Source of the DNA: Solicola gregarius
Lineage (GTDB): Bacteria > Actinomycetota > Actinomycetes > Propionibacteriales > Nocardioidaceae
Assembly (NCBI RefSeq): GCF_025790165.1
Contig: NZ_CP094970.1
Span: 3,286,001 to 3,350,000, forward strand
DNA: 64,000 nucleotides
Direction: 5' to 3'
Positions 31,005-39,681 of the stretch are shown in pieces (within the stretch, counting starts at the first letter, position 1; the number at the start of each line of letters is the position of its first letter). A model generated the notes under the pieces. The model saw only the letters and a program-made list of their open reading frames with translations. It searched no databases and had not been told where the DNA came from. The position numbers and the translations under genes were made by a program.

Positions 31005-31901
31005 TCAGAGGTTGACGCCGCGCAGCTTGTCGGGATTGATGATGCCGTAGATCTCCTGGATGTGCTCGCCATCGGGTGCCAGCTCGACGAGCATGATGCC
31101 GTAGCTCTCGCCGTCCCCGGAGATGAGCACGCCTGGATCGCCGTTGACCTCGACCTGGCGGTACTCCAGCCCCGTGAAGTCCCCGCGCTCGACCAATCCG
31201 GCGATGAGCCGCCCGACCTTGTCGCGGCCGCTGACGACCTGTCGTGCCGCGCGTACGACGCCTCCACCGTCGGTCCACAGCGTGACGTCGGGCGCGAGCA
31301 CCTCGAGCAGCGCATCGAGATTGCCGCCGAGCGTGGCCGCCATGAACCGTTCGGTGGCCGCCTTGCGAAGCTGAGGGTCGGCGTCGAACCGCGGTCGTCC
31401 GGCACGTACGTGCCCGCGGGCGCGATGGGCGAGCTGGCGTACGGCGGCGGGCTTGCGATCGAGGATGCGGCCGATCTCCGCGTAGTCGTAGCCGAATGTC
31501 TCGCGCAGGATGAACACCGCGCGCTCCAGCGGGCCGAGCGTCTCGAGCACGACGAGCAGCGCCATCGAGATGTCGTCGGCGCGTACCGCCGGATCCGCTG
31601 CGTCGGGTTCCGCTTCTTCGACGAGCGGCTCGGGCAGCCACGGGCCGACGTACGTCTCCCGCCGCCGTTGCGCTCGACCCAGCCTGCGCAGTGACTCGTT
31701 GACGGTCGTGCGGATCAGGTACGCACGCGGGTTCTCGACCTCGTCGCGCGACGAGGATGCCCAGGAGAGCCAGACCTCCTGCAGGACGTCCTCTGTGTCG
31801 GCGACGGAGCCGAGCATGCGGTATGCCACCTGGAACAGCGTCTGGCGGTGCTCGGTGAAGGCTACGGTCTCGGCGTCGAGATCCACCGGGTCGGATGGCA
31901 T
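31005..31901 (-). CDS. ECF41-group sigma factor with SnoaL-like C-terminal domain
   Basis: 298 residues. Sigma2 (LFQVAYRMLGSVADTEDVLQ) and sigma4 (LGPLERAVFILRETFGYDYA) regions are followed by a SnoaL-type domain. The ECF41 marks are all visible: WLPEP in the linker, DGGG in the C-terminal domain and NPDKL near the end. In this group the C-terminal domain controls activity instead of an anti-sigma factor. ECF41 genes usually stand beside a carboxymuconolactone decarboxylase, oxidoreductase or epimerase gene; none is present here. ATG at 31901. Confidence 0.92.
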   Translation of the reverse strand: MPSDPVDLDAETVAFTEHRQTLFQVAYRMLGSVADTEDVLQEVWLSWASSSRDEVENPRAYLIRTTVNESLRRLGRAQRRRETYVGPWLPEPLVEEAEPDAADPAVRADDISMALLVVLETLGPLERAVFILRETFGYDYAEIGRILDRKPAAVRQLAHRARGHVRAGRPRFDADPQLRKAATERFMAATLGGNLDALLEVLAPDVTLWTDGGGVVRAARQVVSGRDKVGRLIAGLVERGDFTGLEYRQVEVNGDPGVLISGDGESYGIMLVELAPDGEHIQEIYGIINPDKLRGVNL

Positions 31902-31985
31902 GGCGTTTGGTCCTCTCGCTCGTCGGCTGACACAAGGTAGACCCCGCACGACCGACGAATGTGACATCGACGGTACGTCGTTCGG

Positions 31986-32822
31986 TCAACTTCTCGGTTC
32001 ACCCTCGCGACGCCGCGGTAGCGCGGTGCGCGCGAGCCACATCGCGACGACGAGCAGAGCGACGCCCACCAGCCCGTCCAGCCAGTAGTGGTTGGCCGTC
32101 ACGACCACGACGAACAACGTCACGCCCGGGTGCAGCACCGCGAGCCAGCGCCACCGCGTACGCGTGCTGACCACGATGCCGACCGCGACGAGCACGGCCC
32201 ACGCGACGTGCAGGCTCGGCATGGCGGCGAACTGGTTCGCGACGCCGGTGTGCGGCGAACCCGAGTACACGCTGAAGCCGAACAGCTGGCCGGTGTCGAC
32301 CATGCCGAGCCGCGGGAGCATCCGTGGTGGGGCGAGCGGGTAAAGCAGGTGGCCGACGAGCGCGGCGCCGGTGAGCAGCACCAGCGAGCGTCGTACCCAG
32401 GTGTAGTAGGCCGGTCGACGCCACAGCATCCACACCAGGAACCCGATCGTGACGGGGAAGTGCGCGACCGCGTAGTAGCCGTTCGCGAAGTCGACGCCGG
32501 TCGGCCACACCTGCAGCAGGTGCGCCTGGATGGCGTGCTCGTCGGGGAGCCGCAGGAGCCGCTCGACGCTCCATACACTCGCCGCGTTGTCGAACGCGGT
32601 TCGGACGTTCTGGGCCGCCAGGATGCGGCCCAGGTTGTAGATCGCGAACAGACCGACGAGCCAGCCGAGCTCGTAGAGCAGGCGGCGCTGTCGCTGGGGT
32701 GCGGGTGCGGTGGACACAACCGATACGCTGCCCGCGATCCGGTCGAGTGCGCCTCCCGCGTACGAACGAGCGGGCTCCCCCTGGGGTGTGGCGTCGCGTA
32801 CGTGCGCTGAGATGTCGCCCAT
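31986..32822 (-). CDS. PAP2-superfamily membrane protein (Aur1/inositol phosphotransferase-like)
   Basis: 278 residues, about six membrane helices. The phosphatase-type motifs are SLHVAWA (in FAAMPSLHVAWAVLV) and NHYWLDGL (in VVTANHYWLDGLVGV), the pattern of the PAP2_3 group that includes inositol phosphorylceramide synthase. Expected to act on a lipid phosphate at the outer face of the membrane. ATG at 32822. Its neighbours do not define a pathway. Confidence 0.85.
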   Translation of the reverse strand: MGDISAHVRDATPQGEPARSYAGGALDRIAGSVSVVSTAPAPQRQRRLLYELGWLVGLFAIYNLGRILAAQNVRTAFDNAASVWSVERLLRLPDEHAIQAHLLQVWPTGVDFANGYYAVAHFPVTIGFLVWMLWRRPAYYTWVRRSLVLLTGAALVGHLLYPLAPPRMLPRLGMVDTGQLFGFSVYSGSPHTGVANQFAAMPSLHVAWAVLVAVGIVVSTRTRWRWLAVLHPGVTLFVVVVTANHYWLDGLVGVALLVVAMWLARTALPRRREGEPRS

Positions 32823-32909
32823 TGCCCCTCCCGTCTGAGTGTGTACTCATCAAGAGGGGTGAGACGGGGGGTTTTGTGACACTACTCAGAGTGACGGCTG
32901 GCCTTGGAT

Positions 32910-32997
32910 GTTTACCATGTTTACATGGTAAACGTACGCTCTGCTTGGCGAATTCGCCGTGCAAGGCGTACCTTTACCATGTTCACATGGTAAAGGT
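32910..32997. repeat. Triple-palindrome element, copy 2
   Basis: Same architecture as at 9197-9286. Stem 1 at 32910-32933 (GTTTACCATGT, TT, complement), a central GGCGAATTCGCC core near 32947-32958 with a partly decayed right flank, and stem 3 at 32970-32997 (ACCTTTACCATGT, TC, complement). The loops differ from copy 1 (TT and TC for AA) while the stems are kept, which argues for selection on pairing. It lies just after the subtilase gene and 88 bp upstream of the PAP2 gene, both on the minus strand. Confidence 0.75.
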
Positions 32998-33011
32998 ACA
33001 GCCCGGCACGC

Positions 33012-36000
33012 CTAACGCACGGGCACCAGCCCGATCGACGTCTGCCGGATCGTGCTGCCGTCCGCGTCGCTGCCGGTGACGCGCAGAGACAGGGCGCCGT
33101 CCGCGCGCATCGCGCGGGCCGGAGCACTCGCCCGGTACGCCGCGTCGCCCACGCGCCGTAACCGCAGCCGGTGCCAGCGCTTCCCGTCGTCCGACGACCA
33201 CCACAGTCGCGCCCGAGCCATCCGCTCCGTCGCATCGGCGGTCTCGATGTGTCCGAACGAGAGATCGAGCGGCAGCCGCCTGGCCGTATCGGCATACCCA
33301 CGGTCGTCCACCCGCGGGCCGTAGTCGACCGACAGCAGCGACGGGCTCGTCTGCCCGACATGCGTCGGATCGTCCGGTGGCGCAGAGCGGAACGTCCAGG
33401 TCGTATGAGATTCCGGTGCAGCTCCGACGGTGTCGGGTTCGAGTGTCCAGTCGTGTGTGAGACGGAATCGGCGAGCATCCGACGGAACCTCGAAGCGGCC
33501 GAAGGGACCGTCGTTTCGCCCGAGAACCTTCCCGCGTGCGTTGCGCAGCACGACCTTCGACTTCTCGTACGTCGCGCCCGCCACCTTGCCCGAGTGCTCA
33601 CCGTCGCCGATGCCGACCTCGGCGATCAGCCGGTCCGTGGTCCGGGATGCGAGGACCGGGGCAACGTGCATGGCGGACGCGTACTCGCGCTCGAGTCGTG
33701 CACCGGGTGCGTACGACTGCGTCGCGCCGCACAGCGGCTTCATCGCGTCACCAGGCATGTCGATGCAGTCCTTCCACGCGACATCGGGGTCGGCCGTGAC
33801 GAGGTCGACCTCGTCGGCCGGTAGATCGACCGCTCGCAGATGCGTGATGCCGACACCGCTTCTGGTGTTGATGAAGGTGCGATCGACCTCGGCCTCGCCC
33901 GGCGTACGATCGGCGTGGAAGTCGCTCTTGACCCGCGCCAGCCGGCGTACGTCTCGTCGGGTCAGCCGCATGTCGGTCGTGTCCGGCAGCCGCCGGCCCG
34001 CGAGGTCGAGCTCGTACGCGTCGGGTGCCGAGCGCGGAACCCGCCCGCTCGGCTCCAGCCTCCAGCGCACATCGGTGTCGAATCGACCCTGGTCCACGAA
34101 GGATGACGGCTCTACGAACACCAGGCCGCGGTCGATCTCGCGGGGGTCGAAGAACCCGAGCTCGGTGAACCCGCGAGAGTCGGCGTGCCGCGATGCGACG
34201 AGCGTCGACTGCTCGACCCGGGTGGGTTGGCCGACCACACGCGGCGGGCGCAGTCGCTTCGCGTCGCGAGCGTCGATCGTGTAGTCGGTGTCGCTGTCGA
34301 CCACGAGTTCGGGCGTGCCGGCGAGGCTGTACGACACCCGGCCGTTCGCCGTCGGAGTCGCGATCCGGCCGAACCCCATGTAGTGGCCCGGGTCGACGCG
34401 TGCGTAGCCCTCGCCGTTCTCGTCGAGTGCAACCCGGTAGTAGCGGCCCGTGTCGGCGTTGAACAAGGAGACGGACGACTCGGCCATCGGATGGGTCTGC
34501 GCGGCCTCGGGCCGGTACGGGTCGCCCTTGCGGTCGAGCACCGTGATGTTCAGGTCGTATCGCTCGCGCTCGTCGTACGCGCCGAACGGCAGCCGCAGGA
34601 GGCTCTCGCCGCCGGCGACGAACGACATTCCGCCCTGCCACTGGCCGTCGGGGAGCAACCCGGGGTCGAACGTCACGGTCGTCGTCGCGCTGCCACCGGC
34701 GGGGACGGTGAGGGTCGCCGGACTCGCCGTGACCGCACGTTCCGGCGCGGCCCGGCCGTCGGTGTCGGACTCCGTGTCTTCGATGGAGACCGTCACCGGC
34801 CCGTCGCCCGGGTTGGACAGCGTCACCGCCCGCTCGCGGACGTCCTCGTCCGGATACCTGACGTACGCGAAGTCGAGCGACGCAGTATCCGACCTCAGCG
34901 TCGCCGCGGTCGCGCGCTCGAGGTTGATCCGGCCGCCGCCGTCGGTCCACGACGTCTGGCCGTCCCGATGGTCGGCGGTCGACACGATCCGTGCCTTGAC
35001 CTGGGCGGCCGTCCATGTCGGATGCTGCTGCCTGAGCAACGCGGCAGCGCCGGCGACGATCGGCGTCGCTTGAGAGGTGCCTGACATCGGCACGTACAGG
35101 TCTCCGTCGCGGGCGCCGGCCTTCGCGCCGAGGATGTCGACGCCGGGTGCCGTGACGTCGGGCTTCAGCCGGTACGTCGCGCGCGTCGGCCCTTCGCTGG
35201 AGAACCGGGCCTGGCCGTCGTTCTCCCGGGCCGCTCCGACGGTGAGCGCCGACTTCGCAGACCCCGGCGAGCCGATCGTGTACGGATCGGACCCGACCCC
35301 GCCGCGGTTGCCGGCCGCGGCGACGAAGAGGGTGTCCGACTCGGTCGTCAGCCGGTCGAGCGACTGGGCGACCGCGTCGTCGCCGTCGGTCGGCGGGCTG
35401 CTGAGGCTCAGGTTCGCAACGTCGGCGCCTTGGCCCGCTGCCCACTCCATCCCCTCGATCACCCAGGACTCCTGGCCGAACCCGTCATCGGCGAGCACCT
35501 TTGCGTTGAGCACGTCTGCACCCGCGGCGATGCCCTGCCGAGCGCCGTCCGACCCTGCGCCGTTGCCGGCGACGAGCGACGCCACATGCGTACCGTGGCC
35601 GTTCACGTCGGCAGGCCCGGCGCTTCCGGTGAAGTCGGCCTCGGCGACGACCTTGTCCGTGAGAGCAGGGTGGCCCGAGTCGACGCCGGTGTCGAGAACC
35701 GCAACGGACATCCCGTCGCCGTCGAGCCCGGACTCCCACGCGGCCGGCGCACGTACCTGCTCGAGGTAGCCGTCCAGGGCAGCGGCCTCGACCTGGCCGT
35801 CGAGCCAGATCTTCGCCGCGCCGTCGAGTCGCGCTCGCGTCGTACGCGGACTCGTCGGGTCGACGCCCGCCAGATCTTCGCCAAGCCGGGCAGCATCGGC
35901 CTTGTCGAGTTCGGCGGCAGCGGCGTCGACGCTGTCGAGCCGAGCAGTGGTACGCAGCGGCGATGCGTCGGCAAGTGACCGGACTCCGTCTGCACGGCGC

Positions 36001-36389
36001 ACGATCAGGGGGAGGTCATTGCGGTCGTCGTCGCCGTACCCCATCCGGAGCAGGGCCGTGACGTCGAACAGGGCCGGGTCGAGTACGCGCGGAACGAGGT
36101 CGGCGACATCGTTCGGTACGACGCTCACCTCGTTGCCGGCACGCTGGATCGAGAACCCGGCGGCCCCGTCGCCGGCAGGTTGGACCGTCACGGTCGGCCT
36201 TCCGCGGACAGGGGCGCCGACCGTTACCTGGTCGCCCGTGACCAGGGTGACGGTCGCGGTCCCTTCGGCCGCCGGGGCGGGCGTGCGCGCGGTAGGCGGT
36301 TCGGCCGCGGAGACGCCGGTGGCCGGGGCAAGCGGAGCCAGGAGCGCGGCTACGGCGATCGCTGTCAGGACGCGGGGGGAGCTGTGCAT
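33012..36389 (-). CDS. Secreted S8 (subtilisin-family) serine protease
   Basis: 1125-residue secreted protease. Signal peptide about residues 1-29 (VLTAIAVAALLAPLAPATGVSA). The catalytic triad is complete: Asp233 in VAVLDTGVDSGH, His265 in NGHGTHVASL and Ser439 in MSGTSQATPIVA, with the oxyanion Asn in AAAGNRGG. The long C-terminal part (from about 540) looks like Ig/CARDB-type beta domains, consistent with substrate binding outside the cell. ATG at 36389. Divergent from an HTH regulator gene 88 bp away, which may control it. Confidence 0.94.
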   Translation of the reverse strand: MHSSPRVLTAIAVAALLAPLAPATGVSAAEPPTARTPAPAAEGTATVTLVTGDQVTVGAPVRGRPTVTVQPAGDGAAGFSIQRAGNEVSVVPNDVADLVPRVLDPALFDVTALLRMGYGDDDRNDLPLIVRRADGVRSLADASPLRTTARLDSVDAAAAELDKADAARLGEDLAGVDPTSPRTTRARLDGAAKIWLDGQVEAAALDGYLEQVRAPAAWESGLDGDGMSVAVLDTGVDSGHPALTDKVVAEADFTGSAGPADVNGHGTHVASLVAGNGAGSDGARQGIAAGADVLNAKVLADDGFGQESWVIEGMEWAAGQGADVANLSLSSPPTDGDDAVAQSLDRLTTESDTLFVAAAGNRGGVGSDPYTIGSPGSAKSALTVGAARENDGQARFSSEGPTRATYRLKPDVTAPGVDILGAKAGARDGDLYVPMSGTSQATPIVAGAAALLRQQHPTWTAAQVKARIVSTADHRDGQTSWTDGGGRINLERATAATLRSDTASLDFAYVRYPDEDVRERAVTLSNPGDGPVTVSIEDTESDTDGRAAPERAVTASPATLTVPAGGSATTTVTFDPGLLPDGQWQGGMSFVAGGESLLRLPFGAYDERERYDLNITVLDRKGDPYRPEAAQTHPMAESSVSLFNADTGRYYRVALDENGEGYARVDPGHYMGFGRIATPTANGRVSYSLAGTPELVVDSDTDYTIDARDAKRLRPPRVVGQPTRVEQSTLVASRHADSRGFTELGFFDPREIDRGLVFVEPSSFVDQGRFDTDVRWRLEPSGRVPRSAPDAYELDLAGRRLPDTTDMRLTRRDVRRLARVKSDFHADRTPGEAEVDRTFINTRSGVGITHLRAVDLPADEVDLVTADPDVAWKDCIDMPGDAMKPLCGATQSYAPGARLEREYASAMHVAPVLASRTTDRLIAEVGIGDGEHSGKVAGATYEKSKVVLRNARGKVLGRNDGPFGRFEVPSDARRFRLTHDWTLEPDTVGAAPESHTTWTFRSAPPDDPTHVGQTSPSLLSVDYGPRVDDRGYADTARRLPLDLSFGHIETADATERMARARLWWSSDDGKRWHRLRLRRVGDAAYRASAPARAMRADGALSLRVTGSDADGSTIRQTSIGLVPVR

Positions 36390-36477
36390 GAACGTGTTCT
36401 ACCTGCTCGGGACCTGTCCGCACCATCGGCTAGCGTGGCCGGTGCCAGACATGTCGTGAATCGGCCGGGGGTCGCAG

Positions 36478-37425
36478 GTGCTCGAGCACGTGGGTGTCTC
36501 GCCCGAAGACGAGTCGACCTATCGCGCGCTGCTGCGCCGCCCGCAGTGCACGGTCCGCGAGTTGGCCGAGCAGGTGGACCGGCCGCCCGACCTCGTACGC
36601 CGCTCGGCTCGCCGCCTCGAGGAGTTGGGGCTGCTGAGCCGTACCCCGGATCATCCTGCTCGCCTTGTCCCCACTCGTCCGGACCTCGCGGTCGACGTGC
36701 TCGTCGCGGCGCGACGGGCCGACCTCGACCGCGCCCAGGCGGGCGCTCGTGAGCTGCTCGACGAGATGAGCCTCCCCGACCAGTACCGGCCGGAGAGTCT
36801 GCTCGAGGTGCTCACCGGCCAGGACGCGATCGCGGCCCGGTTCGCCCAGCTCGTCCGGGCGACCGAGCGCGAGCTTCTCGTACTGGACCGGCCGCCGTAC
36901 GCGTCCGGCGCCGGCGACTCGGAGCCGCGGGTGCTCGGTCTCCTCGGCGACGGAGTGACCGTGCACGGAATCTACTCACCCGACTCGTTGCAGATTCCCG
37001 GTGCGGTCGAGGGCGCGTACAGCGCCGCAGATGCGGGCGAACGATCCCGCATCCATCCGGCCGTGCCGATGAAGCTCGCAATCGCCGATCGCTCGGTCGC
37101 GCTGCTTCCGCTGGTGGTCGACCGCATGGTCGACAGTGCTCTCGTCGTACACCGGAGCGCGTTGCTCGACGCGCTTGTGCAGATGTTCTTCCTGCTCTGG
37201 GACCAAGGCGTTCCGGTCGTCGGCGACTCCGACGCATCGGACCTCGATCGGCGGCTGCTCACCATGCTCGCGGCAGGCATGAAGGACGACACCATCGCTC
37301 GGCATCTCGACATCAGTAGTCGGACGGTCGGACGGAGAGTGGCCGAGCTGATGGACCGCATCGGAGCGAAGACCAGGTTCGAGGCCGGCGTACACGCTCA
37401 GCGTCGCGGACTGCTGGCCGACTGA
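36478..37425 (+). CDS. TrmB-like/LuxR-type HTH regulator
   Basis: 315-residue regulator. N-terminal winged helix of TrmB type (YRALLRRPQCTVRELAEQVD), a middle sensor-like region, and a C-terminal LuxR-type helix-turn-helix (MLAAGMKDDTIARHLDISSR, TVGRRVAELMDRIGAKTRFE). This double-HTH build is common in actinobacteria beside genes of secreted hydrolases. GTG at 36478, divergent from the subtilase gene; control of that protease is inferred from position only. Its 3' end overlaps the convergent membrane-protein gene by 28 bp. Confidence 0.87.
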   Translation: MLEHVGVSPEDESTYRALLRRPQCTVRELAEQVDRPPDLVRRSARRLEELGLLSRTPDHPARLVPTRPDLAVDVLVAARRADLDRAQAGARELLDEMSLPDQYRPESLLEVLTGQDAIAARFAQLVRATERELLVLDRPPYASGAGDSEPRVLGLLGDGVTVHGIYSPDSLQIPGAVEGAYSAADAGERSRIHPAVPMKLAIADRSVALLPLVVDRMVDSALVVHRSALLDALVQMFFLLWDQGVPVVGDSDASDLDRRLLTMLAAGMKDDTIARHLDISSRTVGRRVAELMDRIGAKTRFEAGVHAQRRGLLAD

Positions 37426-37949
37426 CGACTGGCCCGCGTACGTTCGCGAAGGATCACCCAGGCATGCGCAGCGGCGACCGCGGCCGCGGTCAGTACGAGC
37501 GCGACGCCCGCCTGTCCGCCGTAGGCGACGTCCGGCTTCACGTCGGGCGTTGCCGGCTTGGTCACGACCATCAACGCGAGCAGGAGGCCGATCGCGGCGA
37601 TCGATCCGAGAAGGCCAACGCTCTCGTCGATGCGCACGAAGCCCGCGATCGCGAGTAGTCCGACAAGCCCGATCAGGAGCAGGACGCCCAACGTCGAAGC
37701 GCCGCTGTTGTCCTGGCCGAGGATCTCCCAGATGGATCCGTACGACCAGCTCAGGCCGGAATCCTTGTCGACGGCCCGGTCGTACATGGGCAGAAAGCTC
37801 ACCACGAGAAGTGCCACGCCGAGCGCGGCGTAGATGCGGGAGAAGCCGCCGAACGTCTCCGCCTGCCGGCGGTGTCCCGCGAGCTCCTCCACCCGTCGAC
37901 GGAGTCGATCGAGCTCTTGGCGGTCGGTTGTCTGGTCGCGGTCATCCAT
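37398..37949 (-). CDS. Four-helix membrane protein of unknown function
   Basis: 183 residues. A short N-terminal coiled-coil-like segment (TTDRQELDRLRRRVEELAGH) precedes four predicted membrane helices (YAALGVALLVVSFLPMY, LGVLLLIGLVGLLAIAGFV, LLGSIAAIGLLLALMVV, GVALVLTAAAVAAAHAWVI). ATG at 37949 chosen; an in-frame ATG at 38027 is possible. Family not recognised. The 3' end overlaps the convergent regulator by 28 bp. Confidence 0.75.
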   Translation of the reverse strand: MDDRDQTTDRQELDRLRRRVEELAGHRRQAETFGGFSRIYAALGVALLVVSFLPMYDRAVDKDSGLSWSYGSIWEILGQDNSGASTLGVLLLIGLVGLLAIAGFVRIDESVGLLGSIAAIGLLLALMVVTKPATPDVKPDVAYGGQAGVALVLTAAAVAAAHAWVILRERTRASRQSASSPRR

Positions 37950-38094
37950 CGCACAGTCCTTCGTCGGTCGGGTCGTAGCGGCCTCCGGTCGTCGCCGCGC
38001 CAACAGAAGTGACGCCCAGGTCGCCACTATGGTTCGTCAACCGGGTCACTGCTCGGATAACGTACAGACAAAACGAGACCGACCAGGAGCGCCC

Positions 38095-38436
38095 GTGGCC
38101 AGGAAGACCGTAGTCAAGATCACCGACGACCTCGACGGCACCGAACTGCCGGATGGCGAGGGTGAGTCGGTGCGGTTCGCGCTCGACGGCGCCGAGTACG
38201 AGCTGGATCTCTCCGCGGCGAATGCGCAGGGTCTGCGCGACGCGATCACGCCGTACATCGAGTCGGGCCGGCGTACGGGTGGTCGGCGACGCTCCGGTGG
38301 ACACACTCGCCAGGTCAGCACCGAGGTCGACACCCGTGCCGTACGTGCGTGGGCGAACGCCAAGGGGATCAAGGTATCGAGCCGCGGGCGCGTCCCGCAG
38401 GACGTCATCGACCAGTACCGCAACGCCGGGAACTGA
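38095..38436 (+). CDS. lsr2: Lsr2-like nucleoid-associated protein
   Basis: 113-residue H-NS-like protein that coats AT-rich DNA and silences acquired genes. N-terminal dimerisation domain (ARKTVVKITDDLDGTELPDG ... VRFALDGAEYELDLSAANA), a basic linker (GRRTGGRRRSGGHTRQ), and a DNA-binding C-terminal domain (RAWANAKGIKVSSRGRVPQD). The usual AT-hook RGR is seen as SSRGRVP. GTG at 38095, seven bases after CAGGAG. Monocistronic. Confidence 0.96.
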   Translation: MARKTVVKITDDLDGTELPDGEGESVRFALDGAEYELDLSAANAQGLRDAITPYIESGRRTGGRRRSGGHTRQVSTEVDTRAVRAWANAKGIKVSSRGRVPQDVIDQYRNAGN

Positions 38437-38513
38437 CGGTCGGCGCACGACGCCCGGACTCGGCCGCGTGGACCTGTCCGACTCGTTGGCCCGGTGGTGC
38501 CCCGTGCGCATCG

Positions 38514-39485
38514 TCACTGTCGACCCAGCGCAGACACCGACCCGCTCGGCGGATCCGGCCGGGACCGATCCGGGACTCCCAGCCGGGTCAGATATCGGAC
38601 CGTGACGGTTCCGGCCACCGCGAGGGCCACCGCGATCGCGTATCCGACCCATGCGCGCCAGGTCGGCGTCATGCCTTGCCAGAACCACTCCCACACCGAC
38701 TCCAGCAGCTCTGGATCGTCGGCGTACCTGATCTCACTGCTCAGCAGGCCGAGCAATGCACCGGGCGCGTACGCGAACCACGAGATCAAGATCGCGAGTG
38801 GCCAGACCGCCAGTCGCTGCACGGGGCGGGCACCGATCACCACGAGAGCGGCGGCGAGGACGCCGACCCAGACCCATCCCACGGCTTCGACGGCCGACGT
38901 CACCGTGCCCGCCGAGCCGTCGGAGCCGTCGAGGATCGCGTCCAACGGCCGGCGTACGACGCCCCAGTACCAGCTCGTGCCGAGACCGGCGAGCACGCTC
39001 AGCGTCAGGCCGAACCAAACGGCGCCCCTGACGGCGACGACGCCGAGCCCCCAGCCGGCCAGTGAGCCGAGAACACATGCGCCCATGAGCACGGTCAGAA
39101 CCCCGCCGTCCGGGGTCTCCGCGGAGTCGTCGGCCAGTTGGAGGGCGACGTACGACTGAAGCAGCATCACCGCCACGGACGCCGCGAGCCCGACGAGTGT
39201 GGCAACCATCGCCTGTCGGCTCTGAACGCCGCCGAGGATCCGAGCCAGCCCGGCGGCGAGCCCTCCGATCAGTCCGAAGTCGAAGAGCATCCGAGTGCCG
39301 TACTCGTACAGGGGCAGCGCCATGGCGCCGTCGGTCTCCAACAGGTACGTCACGTCCGAACCGTTCAGGCCGGTCAGGATCCACGGCAGATAGCCGACGA
39401 TCCACCAGGCGGCGGCCGCGATTGCGGCGATGGCGACCGTTGGCACCGCGAGGCCGCGTTGCATTCGTTCGACCGAGATGACCAT
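38514..39485 (-). CDS. Polytopic membrane protein of unknown function
   Basis: 323 residues with about eight predicted helices (VPTVAIAAIAAAAWWIVGYL at the start, GYAIAVALAVAGTVTVRYL at the end). No transporter or enzyme motif recognised. ATG at 39485 (also M at residue 8). It is convergent with lsr2 and divergent from the Tad operon. Confidence 0.75.
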   Translation of the reverse strand: MVISVERMQRGLAVPTVAIAAIAAAAWWIVGYLPWILTGLNGSDVTYLLETDGAMALPLYEYGTRMLFDFGLIGGLAAGLARILGGVQSRQAMVATLVGLAASVAVMLLQSYVALQLADDSAETPDGGVLTVLMGACVLGSLAGWGLGVVAVRGAVWFGLTLSVLAGLGTSWYWGVVRRPLDAILDGSDGSAGTVTSAVEAVGWVWVGVLAAALVVIGARPVQRLAVWPLAILISWFAYAPGALLGLLSSEIRYADDPELLESVWEWFWQGMTPTWRAWVGYAIAVALAVAGTVTVRYLTRLGVPDRSRPDPPSGSVSALGRQ

Positions 39486-39681
39486 TGAAGGGCTCCGCTC
39501 CTGCTCGGTTTCGCCTCGTGCGGAAGACGATGCCGGACGTGCCTGTCGGATCGCTGTCGCCTCACTGCCATCGGCCCGGTCGCCCCGGGTTGTGTCGTGC
39601 TACTTGTCCACAGGTGTTGAGGAGGTCTAGCCAGATCGGCCGAGTTGCGGCACTATCCCGTGTCACGAACTCATCGAGGAG

